Positions 1 to 4,994 are shown, counted from the stretch's first letter. The stretch: DNA of 5,133 nucleotides from an uncultured Oscillospiraceae bacterium (GCA_902489475.1 CABUAH010000083.1:1-5133); one strand, 5' to 3'. The notes: generated by a model not told the origin, from the sequence alone. Program-made: numbers and translations.

Positions 1-32
1 GTTATACTATGAAAAGTATCGGGTAAGATGAT

Positions 33-55
33 TGATTTCTCAAAACAGATACATT
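33..55 (+). repeat. Left inverted repeat (IRL), 23 bp, likely recombination site
   Basis: This 23-bp sequence begins TGATTTCTCAAAACAGATAC and is the exact reverse complement of 1394-1416. It contains imperfect dyad arms (TGATTTCT and AGATACA) around a CAAAAC centre. That is the usual plan of a tyrosine-recombinase crossover site, with two recombinase-binding arms flanking a 6-8 bp exchange region. The match stops at both ends of the 23 bp. Confidence 0.8.
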
Positions 56-111
56 AACGAAATTCGCAATAGTTCGATATCCGATAGCGCTAAATGTCAC
101 ACTGCCCCATG

Positions 112-141
112 TTGAAATTATACAGTATTTTCTGTTAAAAT
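112..141 (+). promoter_or_regulatory. Sigma-A-like promoter of the recombinase gene
   Basis: TTGAAA at 112-117 and TAAAAT at 136-141 are separated by 18 bp, five of six matches to consensus for the -10 box. Transcription would start near 148 and give a leader of about 85 nt before the ATG at 235. The promoter lies inside the inverted repeats, so the recombinase gene would keep its own promoter in either orientation. It overlaps the oppositely directed promoter at 117-145. Confidence 0.5.
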
Positions 142-145
142 GCAA
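117..145 (-). promoter_or_regulatory. Outward-facing sigma-A-like promoter reading left through IRL
   Basis: On the minus strand, TTGCAT (140-145) and a perfect TATAAT (117-122) are separated by exactly 17 bp. Transcription would start near 110 and run left through the inverted repeat at 55-33 and out of the element. No convincing coding region follows within the window: the open frame down to position 2 has no ribosome site, and its TTG start at 187 lies upstream of the promoter. A promoter inside the invertible DNA that points outward is the usual way such switches control a neighbour. The -35 box is only half matched. Confidence 0.5.
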
Positions 146-234
146 GTATAACGTTGAAAATCGGCGGTTTGAATAAAATAAGGTCATATCAGATGTGCAG
201 ATTGATTATCTGAGGACTTTAGGAGGGTTACTGA

Positions 235-1323
235 ATGGAAAATACAGGCATCAATATAACACTGCGTAAAGATGGAAGGTATGTCGGGAAGTTTATCACG
301 GACTACGACTGCAACGGCAAGGCTCACTATCAGTATGTTTATGGAAAGACCTACGATGAAGCCGAGCATAAGGTGATGATTGGACGAGAAGTAGCTACAC
401 GCTTTTTTTCGGGTAAGTATATTACTGTCAGAAAAATATATACGGAATGGATGAACGCTGTCGCAAATCGTGTTAAGGAATCCACACTTGCGAACTATCA
501 GAATAAGTTTGAAAAACATATTCTCCCTGAATTTGGAGATATTCCGTGTGCAGATCTGACCGCAGGCAGGATAAATGCCTTTATAAATCAAAAGCTCTCA
601 GAGGGCTTATCTGCGAGCTATGTGCGGGATATTTTTACTGTTTTTAAGACAATGCTGAAATATGCTCAGGAAGAGTACGGATTCAGGCTGTCTATTAAAA
701 ATGTCGTTCTCCCCAGATCCGAAAGGAAACAGGTCGAGAAAATCAGCGATACTGAGCAGAGAAAACTAATTTCTTATCTGAAAGAAAATATGTCAATCAC
801 GGCTTTCGGTATCCTGCTGTCGCTTTTCATGGGACTGCGTATCGGGGAGCTTTGTGGGCTGAAATGGGAAGATGTGGATTTCCATCATAAGATACTGCAT
901 ATCAGGAAAACAGTTCAGAGGATAAGCTGTAAAAGCGGCAACAGAAAAACAAAAATCGTGATTTCTGTTCCGAAGTCTGCCACATCATTTAGAGATATTG
1001 TGATACCCAATTCTCTTATGAAATACTTTGAAATGTTCCGAAGCAAAGCTGACCATTTTATTCTGTCAGGAACGGACAAGCCTGTTGAGCCGCGCACGAT
1101 GCAGTACCGCTACAAGAAGATACTGCGTACTGCTGATGTGGAAAATCACAACTATCACAAGCTCCGCCACACATTTGCAACCAATTCTGCTGAAAAGGGT
1201 TTTAATGTAAAGGCTCTCTCTGCCGTTCTCGGTCACAGCAGTGTCACCCTTACACTTAACAGGTATATTCACCCAGACCGCACTTATGAACGCAGGCTGA
1301 TGAATATGTGTATGCAGTTGTAA
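235..1323 (+). CDS. Tyrosine recombinase / DNA integrase (probable DNA invertase)
   Basis: A complete 362-residue site-specific recombinase of the phage-integrase family. It cuts and rejoins DNA at two short sites through a 3'-phosphotyrosine link. Residues ~10-55 resemble an AP2-like arm-binding domain (KDGRYVGKFITDYDCNGKAH). Residues ~62-150 form the SAM-like core-binding domain, and ~170-362 the catalytic domain. All catalytic residues are present: R202 (GLRIGELCGL), K247 (PKSATSFRDI), H308 and R311 (HKLRHTFAT), H334 (LGHSS) and nucleophile Y344 (NRYIHP). The ATG at 235 is fixed by AGGAGG at 221-226, 8 bp upstream. It is the only gene between the two 23-bp inverted repeats, and no excisionase or other phage gene accompanies it, which favours an invertase over a prophage integrase. 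It converges on sigE. Family assignment is firm; the invertase role is inferred. Confidence 0.95.
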   Translation: MENTGINITLRKDGRYVGKFITDYDCNGKAHYQYVYGKTYDEAEHKVMIGREVATRFFSGKYITVRKIYTEWMNAVANRVKESTLANYQNKFEKHILPEFGDIPCADLTAGRINAFINQKLSEGLSASYVRDIFTVFKTMLKYAQEEYGFRLSIKNVVLPRSERKQVEKISDTEQRKLISYLKENMSITAFGILLSLFMGLRIGELCGLKWEDVDFHHKILHIRKTVQRISCKSGNRKTKIVISVPKSATSFRDIVIPNSLMKYFEMFRSKADHFILSGTDKPVEPRTMQYRYKKILRTADVENHNYHKLRHTFATNSAEKGFNVKALSAVLGHSSVTLTLNRYIHPDRTYERRLMNMCMQL

Positions 1324-1369
1324 ATCGTTGTCAAAGCAGCATCTTGAAAACTAAATATTGACGATTTTT
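1322..1369 (+). terminator. Weak terminator-like hairpin after the recombinase gene
   Basis: AAATC at 1322-1326 and GTCAA at 1330-1334 can pair with TTGAC and GATTT at 1358-1367, with a 3-nt bulge and a 23-nt loop, followed by a short T run (1365-1369). It overlaps the stop codon. The long loop makes it a poor terminator. It could instead mark accessory recombinase-binding sequence next to IRR. Confidence 0.25.
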
Positions 1370-1393
1370 CGCTGTTTTATGAGTGACATCATA

Positions 1394-1416
1394 AATGTAT
1401 CTGTTTTGAGAAATCA
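1394..1416 (-). repeat. Right inverted repeat (IRR), 23 bp, likely recombination site
   Basis: This is the exact reverse complement of 33-55, on the plus strand starting AATGTATCTGTTTTGAGAAA. It lies 70 bp beyond the recombinase stop codon and about 200 bp from the end of sigE. A 23-base perfect match by chance within a window this size is very unlikely. Confidence 0.8.
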
Positions 1417-1483
1417 GCTTGGTTGTATTATACATGTTACTGCGCTAAGAGCGCGCCGTGTGCACACTGTATATGTAAAAGAG

Positions 1484-1515
1484 AAAGGCTGCGTAGGGTA
1501 TCTACGCAACCTTTT
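1484..1515. terminator. Bidirectional intrinsic terminator
   Basis: A 13-bp stem (1484-1496 with 1502-1514) has one C/A mismatch and a 5-nt loop. The core is TGCGTAG pairing with CTACGCA. It is followed by TTTT on the plus strand and by a T-rich tail on the minus strand. It lies outside the invertible element and would stop transcription leaving it to the right as well as read-through from sigE. Confidence 0.7.
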
Positions 1516-1545
1516 ATTCAAATCATTTAAACTTCCTTATTCGCA

Positions 1546-1570
1546 CCGACCATTTGGTTTCGGGGTTTTT
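1546..1570 (+). terminator. Probable rightward intrinsic terminator
   Basis: CCGACC (1546-1551) pairs with GG and TCGG (1556-1563), with a 2-nt bulge and an ATTT loop, and is followed by GG and five Ts (1566-1570). The stem is short but the T run is good. The minus strand lacks an equivalent T run, so it appears to act rightward. Confidence 0.4.
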
Positions 1571-1584
1571 GTTGTGCCATAAAC

Positions 1585-1617
1585 AAGGAGCTACTCAATC
1601 AGAGATAGCTCCTTTTG
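1585..1617. terminator. Terminator just downstream of sigE
   Basis: AAGGAGCTA (1585-1593) pairs with TAGCTCCTT (1606-1614). The stem continues as CTC/GAG across a one-base bulge to a 5-nt loop. On the minus strand it follows the sigE stop codon by only a few bases and is trailed by TTGTTTAT. On the plus strand it ends in TTTT. It would end the spoIIGA-sigE transcript and argues against sigG being co-transcribed from this operon. Confidence 0.65.
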
Positions 1618-1618
1618 T

Positions 1619-2332
1619 CTAACATATCTTCTCAAGGTTTCTTTTGATTCGCTTTAATATTTTCTTTTCAAGCCTTGAAATATAGGATTGAGATATTCCG
1701 ACAACATCAGCAACCTGCTTTTGCGTCATTTCATGTCCACTGTCAATACCGAATCTCATTTTCATTATTGCCTTTTCCCGCCCATTTAACTTTTCAATTT
1801 CTTTTAGAACAAGCTGCCGTTCAACCTCACTTTCAATTCCTCTCATAACTATATCGTTGTCAGTTCCTAATATATCTGAAAGCAAAAGCTCGTTTCCGTC
1901 CCAGTCGATATTAAGCGGCTCGTCTATGGAAATATCGTTTTTATATTGGTTTGATTTTCTTAAAAACATTAAAATTTCATTTTCTATGCACCTTGAAGCA
2001 TAGGTTGCAAGTTTTATGTTCTTGTCGGGATTATATGTATTCACTGATTTAATTAGTCCTATCGTACCTATTGAAATCAGATCCTCAAGACCTATTCCGG
2101 TGGATTCAAATTTTTTCGCTATATAAACTACAAGGCGCAGATTATGAACGATCAAAAGCTCCTTTCCCTTTTTGTCGCCTGCTTTCAGAAGAGAGTACGC
2201 TATTTTTTCTTCCTTTTCTCCAAGCGGAGGCGGAAGTGAATCCGCTCCGTTAATATAATCTATCTCAAATTTTCCAAACAGCTTAGATAATATTTGATTT
2301 TTAAAAATTATTTTTAGTTTTGTTGTAATCAT
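1619..2332 (-). CDS. sigE: RNA polymerase sporulation sigma factor SigE precursor (pro-sigma-E)
   Basis: The precursor of the first mother-cell-specific sigma factor of endospore formation, 237 residues against 239 in Bacillus subtilis. Residues 1-26 are a basic/hydrophobic pro-sequence that tethers the inactive factor to the membrane. Y26, before INGADSLPPPL, aligns with the known SpoIIGA cleavage site. Region 2 spans about 64-126, with the highly conserved ENEILMFLR and NLRLVVYIAKKFE motifs. The family signature DEPLNIDWDGNELLLSD follows at 137-153. Region 4 carries a helix-turn-helix at about 203-226 (TQKQVADVVGISQSYISRLE). The start is fixed by AAGGA at 2342-2346, which overlaps the spoIIGA stop codon. 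It is intact and co-transcribed with spoIIGA. Unusually, the next gene downstream is not sigG but a recombinase element. Confidence 0.98.
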   Translation of the reverse strand: MITTKLKIIFKNQILSKLFGKFEIDYINGADSLPPPLGEKEEKIAYSLLKAGDKKGKELLIVHNLRLVVYIAKKFESTGIGLEDLISIGTIGLIKSVNTYNPDKNIKLATYASRCIENEILMFLRKSNQYKNDISIDEPLNIDWDGNELLLSDILGTDNDIVMRGIESEVERQLVLKEIEKLNGREKAIMKMRFGIDSGHEMTQKQVADVVGISQSYISRLEKKILKRIKRNLEKIC

Positions 2333-2344
2333 CGTCTTTTGTCC

Positions 2345-3109
2345 TTATCGTAAAATATTGGGATTAAAAATTGCTTTTGATTCATCGAGTTGTGTTATCC
2401 CTACATTTGCATCAACTTGTCTGTTGTCAATATAAACACTAGTCGGAGTATACACTTTTATAAGCCCGCTTCCGTTGACGGTTGAATATGGGAGAAGCTT
2501 AAAACGCTTATTTTCAAATGCAGTCTCAAGCTCCTTTGAGCTGCAAACGATTACTGACCTTTGTGAAAAAAAATCATACAGAGAATTTCCTGTATCACTT
2601 ATTCCGTCAAGCATTACCGAAACACTTTCTGTTTTTATCTCTACCTTAGCTCCTCTTTTTGCACATAATCTTATACTTATATAATCATATATCCAAAACA
2701 CTGCGTATGTAACTGCTGTTACTACAACAAGCAGTATAAGAGAAATGTCAAAATAAACAGTTAAACCTATTATATATACTGATCTGCCCAAAATTCGCCA
2801 TATCAATACGCACATTCCTATAAAAAGCACATTGACCAACACAAGCTTTGCTGCTGTATCCAAGAGCTTTCTTAAATTAAAACCTGATAATATCAGAGAA
2901 ATAATCAGAAGACTTGCAAGCTTTATCGCTAAGCTTATAATAAGGCTTTCGCTTATGAAAATCTGAAGAGATGATATTCCGCCGATGAGAGAAGCAGATA
3001 TTGTTTTCAAAGCAGTATACTTTCGGTGTGAAATCAACATAACCGATTTTATAAAAAAATATGTAATATATACATTTGTGAGCATCAAAACGTCTACATA
3101 AACTGTCAT
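2345..3109 (-). CDS. spoIIGA: Sporulation sigma-E factor-processing aspartic protease SpoIIGA
   Basis: The membrane-embedded aspartic protease that removes the pro-sequence of SigE. In sporulating cells it is made before septation and is triggered by the forespore protein SpoIIR. The protein has 254 residues, shorter than the 309 of B. subtilis. About five hydrophobic segments occupy residues ~3-141, typical of the family. The cytosolic domain carries the catalytic motif SDTGNSL with D172, and the ending AIFNPNIL is characteristic. The ATG at 3107-3109 gives the typical N-terminus MTVYVDVLMLTN. The ribosome site is modest: GGGTGA about six bases upstream, with AAAGAGG directly abutting the ATG. 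It is followed by sigE after 12 bp, so the two are translationally close. The leader upstream holds strong hairpins. Confidence 0.96.
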   Translation of the reverse strand: MTVYVDVLMLTNVYITYFFIKSVMLISHRKYTALKTISASLIGGISSLQIFISESLIISLAIKLASLLIISLILSGFNLRKLLDTAAKLVLVNVLFIGMCVLIWRILGRSVYIIGLTVYFDISLILLVVVTAVTYAVFWIYDYISIRLCAKRGAKVEIKTESVSVMLDGISDTGNSLYDFFSQRSVIVCSSKELETAFENKRFKLLPYSTVNGSGLIKVYTPTSVYIDNRQVDANVGITQLDESKAIFNPNILR

Positions 3110-3162
3110 CCTCTTTCACCCGCTTAAGTCAAAATGCTTTTTTTAGCCGCTGTGTTCAATAA

Positions 3163-3175
3163 GGGGCACAGCCCC
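3163..3175. repeat. Short GC hairpin in the spoIIGA leader
   Basis: GGGGC ACA GCCCC forms a perfect 5-bp stem with a 3-nt loop. It closely resembles the next hairpin, at 3195-3209, as if the two were copies of one unit. It lies about 55 bp upstream of the spoIIGA start. Confidence 0.6.
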
Positions 3176-3194
3176 GTCATTTAACAAGTGAACG

Positions 3195-3209
3195 AGGGGC
3201 AAAGCCCCT
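3195..3209. repeat. Second short GC hairpin in the spoIIGA leader
   Basis: AGGGGC AAA GCCCCT forms a perfect 6-bp stem with a 3-nt loop. Its core and the ACA/AAA loop match the hairpin at 3163-3175. Such tandem GGGGCAAAGCCCC units recall dispersed intergenic palindromic repeats, but copy number elsewhere cannot be judged from this window. Confidence 0.6.
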
Positions 3210-3214
3210 TAGGG

Positions 3215-3246
3215 TTTCAGTAGGGGATTGATGTCCCCTACTGAAA
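3215..3246. repeat. Perfect 13-bp stem-loop in the spoIIGA leader
   Basis: TTTCAGTAGGGGA (3215-3227) and TCCCCTACTGAAA (3234-3246) pair perfectly around a 6-nt loop. No T run follows on either strand, so it is not an ordinary terminator. One arm overlaps a second, exclusive pairing: GATGTCCCC at 3230-3238 is complementary to GGGGACATC at 3277-3285. Another small hairpin (CCGCC taaaa GGTGG, 3261-3275) and a run of seven Gs (3274-3280) lie in between. Confidence 0.75.
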
Positions 3247-3310
3247 GACGTAGATGACCGCCGCCTAAAAGGTGGGGGGGACATCCGTTCACGGTTATCG
3301 GTTCAACTAT

Positions 3311-3344
3311 ATTATAAGTCCATGAGGTCAAAAGAAATGTCGAT
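3311..3344 (-). promoter_or_regulatory. Candidate spoIIG promoter with Spo0A-box-like site
   Basis: On the minus strand, a perfect -10 box TATAAT (3311-3316) is preceded, 21 bp upstream, by TCGACA within ATCGACA (3338-3344). The latter matches the 0A box TTCGACA in six of seven positions. In B. subtilis the spoIIG promoter is Spo0A-activated and has an unusually long spacer between its boxes, so this arrangement is suggestive. A TTGACC also lies only 10 bp from the -10. The promoter sits between the terminator of the neighbouring gene and the hairpin leader, giving a leader of nearly 200 nt. The call rests on motif matching alone. Confidence 0.4.
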
Positions 3345-3354
3345 TTTGAACAAG

Positions 3355-3394
3355 AAAAATCTCTCTGCAAAAATTTTCTGCAAAGAGATTTTAA
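3355..3394. terminator. Bidirectional terminator of the small membrane-protein gene
   Basis: A 12-bp stem (3358-3369 with 3379-3390, one mismatch) with a 9-nt loop pairs AATCTCTCTGCA with TGCAAAGAGATT. On the minus strand it lies directly after the stop codon of the 126-residue protein and ends in TTTTTCTT. The plus strand also has a T-rich tail. It separates that gene from the spoIIGA-sigE operon, so the two are not one transcript. Confidence 0.75.
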
Positions 3395-3775
3395 TTACCA
3401 TATTTTCAAATCAAAAGCGTTAAACAAAAACACCAAAAGTACTATCAAAAATACTGCTGCAAACACAGAAGTTATTGTAATTGCTGCAAGCTTCGAGTCA
3501 GTCATACGCTTTCTGCCGGATTTTTTAGCACCCTTCCTTGCCTTTACGGGCGAAGCCGAAGTACTTGGCTTTTTTATGCTTTGCCCACTGTTTGCTTTAG
3601 CAAGCGGCTTCCAGCCTTCATTCTTTTGTGTTCTCGCAATAATTATCGGCTCGCTGTTTTTAGCTGTTCTTTTCGTCGAAGTCGTTTTTCTTGAGGCAGC
3701 GCTTTTTGCAGCCGAGCTTTTTTTAACCGCAGTCGTTTTTGCAGTCGCACTCGTTTTCTTTTTTGTCTGAGCCAT
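3395..3775 (-). CDS. Small histone-H1-like protein with C-terminal membrane anchor, function unknown
   Basis: A 126-residue protein I cannot assign to a named family. Residues 1-40 are low-complexity Lys/Ala/Ser/Thr, like a histone H1 tail or alanine-lysine-rich nucleoid protein. Residues 41-65 (EPIIIARTQKNEGWKPLAKA) look more specific. Residues 66-95 are again strongly basic (KARKGAKKSGRKR). Residues ~96-120 form one hydrophobic helix, followed by a short tail DLKIW. By the positive-inside rule the basic part should be cytosolic, making this a tail-anchored protein. The ATG at 3775 is chosen over an upstream TTG because GAGGGTG (3781-3787) sits 5 bp before it and the -35 box of its promoter overlaps the TTG. 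It has its own promoter and terminator. A role in tethering DNA or binding acidic lipid is only a guess. Confidence 0.85.
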   Translation of the reverse strand: MAQTKKKTSATAKTTAVKKSSAAKSAASRKTTSTKRTAKNSEPIIIARTQKNEGWKPLAKANSGQSIKKPSTSASPVKARKGAKKSGRKRMTDSKLAAITITSVFAAVFLIVLLVFLFNAFDLKIW

Positions 3776-3815
3776 CTTTTCACCCTCAATAATTATCATA
3801 CATATTCTACATTCT

Positions 3816-3844
3816 ATTTTACTAAATCTTATTATATGTGTCAA
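3816..3844 (-). promoter_or_regulatory. Strong sigma-A promoter of the small membrane-protein gene
   Basis: On the minus strand, a perfect TTGACA (3839-3844) and TAAAAT (3816-3821) are separated by 17 bp. Transcription would begin near 3809, about 35 nt before the ATG at 3775. This is the best housekeeping-type promoter in the window and suggests the gene is expressed during growth rather than only in sporulation. Confidence 0.8.
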
Positions 3845-3938
3845 CTGAAAAATTCAAAAATCCGCACAAAGGTTTTAAACTATTATTTGCTTGGATTCGG
3901 CAGTGTTTTACAAATTTAATTCAACATTCAAAATAATC

Positions 3939-3967
3939 TTGAAAAACATTGAAATCTGTGATACAAT
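3939..3967 (+). promoter_or_regulatory. Sigma-A promoter of purC
   Basis: TTGAAA (3939-3944) and TACAAT (3962-3967) are separated by 17 bp, with five of six matches in the -10 box. The start would lie near 3974, giving a leader under 30 nt. That leaves no room for a purine riboswitch between promoter and gene. I recognise no clear PurR operator in the AT-rich stretch 3845-3938. Confidence 0.75.
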
Positions 3968-3984
3968 GAATTCATTGAAGTTTT

Positions 3985-3993
3985 AGGAAAGGA
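3985..3993 (+). promoter_or_regulatory. purC ribosome binding site, fixes the start
   Basis: AGGAAAGGA ends 9 bp before the ATG at 4003. A TTG at 3994 is in frame but directly abuts this site, so ATG 4003 is the real start. Confidence 0.8.
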
Positions 3994-4002
3994 TTGTTTA
4001 TT

Positions 4003-4848
4003 ATGAAAAAAATCATAAGCGGAAAAGTAAGAGAAGTTTACGATCTTGAAAACGGACAGCTTGTTATTGTTACAACCGATAGAATCTCAGCATTCGATGT
4101 TATTCTGCCGACTGAGATTCCTGATAAAGGCGTAGTTCTAAATCAAATGGCGCTGTTTTGGTTCGACTATGTAAAGGATATCATTCCAAACCACATCATT
4201 TCAAGTGACCTTAAGGATATGCCTGAAGAATTTCAAAAGCCTGAATACGAGGGCAGAACGATACTCGTTAAAAAGCTTAAAATGATGAACTATGAATTCA
4301 TCGTTCGTGGATATATGTTTGGAAGTATGTGGGAAGCATATAAAAAAGGTAAAGAGTTCTGCGGTACAAAATTTAATAAAGAATATCAGCTTGCTCAAAA
4401 GCTTGACGAGCCTATGTTTACTCCGTCAACTAAAGCAAGCGAGGGACACGACATATATGTAAGCTTTGATCAAATGGCTTCTGACATAGGTTATGAGCTT
4501 GCCGAAAAGATAAGGGATATCTCCATCAAGCTTTACAACAAGTGTTTTGAATACGCAAAAGAGCATGGCATTATTTTGGTTGATACAAAGTTTGAGTTTG
4601 GAATGGACGAAAACGGAGTTTTGACAATCGCAGATGAAATTTTCACACCGGATTCATCACGTTTTTGGGATGCAGACGAATATAAGATCGGTACAAGCCC
4701 TAAAAGCTTTGACAAGCAGTTTGTAAGAGACTGGCTTAAGAAAATGGGAATAGACGGAAAAGAAGGCATTAAACCTTTGCCGCAGGACGTTGTTGACAAC
4801 ACAAGCAAAATCTATTGGGAAGGTCTTAACAGACTTAAAGGCGAATAA
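4003..4848 (+). CDS. purC: Phosphoribosylaminoimidazole-succinocarboxamide synthase (SAICAR synthetase)
   Basis: A cytosolic enzyme of de novo purine synthesis. It joins CAIR (carboxyaminoimidazole ribonucleotide) and aspartate, using ATP, to make SAICAR. The protein is complete at 281 residues. Family motifs appear in order: the nucleotide-binding start GKVREVYDL (7-15), TTDRISAFD (24-32), DKGVVLNQM (41-49), VRGYMFGSMW (101-110, where many homologues have GYLTGSGW), the substrate-binding STKASEGHD (142-150), DTKFEFG (194-200) and DEIFTPDSSRFW (211-222). It lies between the small membrane-protein gene (divergent) and a gene-free region. No other pur gene is next to it within the window, and its own promoter suggests it is transcribed singly or heads an operon beyond the right edge. 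Confidence 0.97.
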   Translation: MKKIISGKVREVYDLENGQLVIVTTDRISAFDVILPTEIPDKGVVLNQMALFWFDYVKDIIPNHIISSDLKDMPEEFQKPEYEGRTILVKKLKMMNYEFIVRGYMFGSMWEAYKKGKEFCGTKFNKEYQLAQKLDEPMFTPSTKASEGHDIYVSFDQMASDIGYELAEKIRDISIKLYNKCFEYAKEHGIILVDTKFEFGMDENGVLTIADEIFTPDSSRFWDADEYKIGTSPKSFDKQFVRDWLKKMGIDGKEGIKPLPQDVVDNTSKIYWEGLNRLKGE

Positions 4849-4853
4849 TAATT

Positions 4854-4881
4854 GAGCGTGTCGACAAAGTCGACAACGCTC
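4854..4881. terminator. Stem-loop directly after purC, possible terminator without T run
   Basis: GAGCGTGTCGAC (4854-4865) pairs with GTCGACAACGCTC (4869-4881): 12 bp, one bulged base, an AAA loop. It begins 6 bp after the purC stop codon. No T run follows on the plus strand, so if it ends purC transcription it is not a standard intrinsic terminator. It may instead protect the 3' end or be part of a repeat. Confidence 0.5.
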
Positions 4882-4994
4882 CCCATGGGACAAACGCACT
4901 CACTTCGATAGCTTTTCTATCTCGTTCTGCGTTTTTCCCCTAGGGTACCCCTTTTCGTCGAAAATCGGCTCATACCGCTGATTTCCTCTCAAGG

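Larger units (their letters stand above)
33..1416. mobile_element. Putative self-encoded invertible element carrying a tyrosine recombinase
   Basis: Two perfect 23-bp repeats in inverted orientation (33-55 and 1394-1416) enclose 1,338 bp that holds a single complete tyrosine recombinase gene and its promoters. The sequences just outside the repeats (ending in gatgat on the left, starting with gcttgg on the right) do not match each other, so there is no visible target-site duplication. Tyrosine recombinases invert DNA when their crossover sites are in opposite orientation, which is how many phase-variation switches work. That function is inferred here from gene content and repeat geometry. An alternative is a minimal integrated element whose ends happen to be inverted repeats. 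The element lies directly downstream of sigE. Confidence 0.6.
1417..1618. other. Gene-free spacer between IRR and sigE
   Basis: I see no credible gene here. The frame that crosses it on the plus strand has no ribosome site and runs through hairpins. The stretch holds an 11-base palindrome TGTATTATACA (1424-1434), GCGC TAAGA GCGC (1442-1454), a perfect 10-base palindrome GTGTGCACAC (1458-1467) and three terminator-like hairpins, listed separately. Confidence 0.6.

Noticed and set aside
2..187. 61-residue open frame on the minus strand crossing the left inverted repeat
   Set aside because: It starts with TTG, has no ribosome site and begins upstream of the outward promoter. Its resemblance to the frame at 1358-1582 (NVSVLRNQ) comes only from the shared 23-bp repeat.
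1328..1357. Second outward promoter at the right end (TTGTCA, 18 bp, TAAATA)
   Set aside because: The -10 box matches consensus poorly and overlaps the hairpin after the recombinase. Too weak to list.
33..1416. Ordinary insertion sequence or prophage
   Set aside because: The ends look like IS repeats, but there is no transposase of the DDE type, no target duplication, and no phage gene. The single gene is a tyrosine recombinase, so inversion fits better.
1424..1467. Palindromes TGTATTATACA and GTGTGCACAC as operators
   Set aside because: They are real palindromes but lie next to no recognisable promoter and could be chance or part of the spacer. Recorded only in the spacer entry.
1358..1582. 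74-residue open frame on the plus strand crossing the right inverted repeat
   Set aside because: It has a TTG start (an internal ATG at 1379 is no better), no ribosome site, and runs through two terminator hairpins with unremarkable composition. I treat it as non-coding.
3161..3285. CRISPR array
   Set aside because: Repeated GGGGC-GCCCC units are too short, too few and irregularly spaced, with no spacers of constant length and no cas gene.
3576..3770. 64-residue hydrophobic open frame opposite the Lys/Ala-rich gene
   Set aside because: It is the complement of a lysine/alanine-rich coding sequence, which automatically gives Phe/Val/Ala-rich frames. No ribosome site.
3845..3938. Purine riboswitch upstream of purC
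   Set aside because: The stretch lies before the purC promoter, and I see no paired helices with a conserved purine-aptamer core. The transcript leader itself is under 30 nt.
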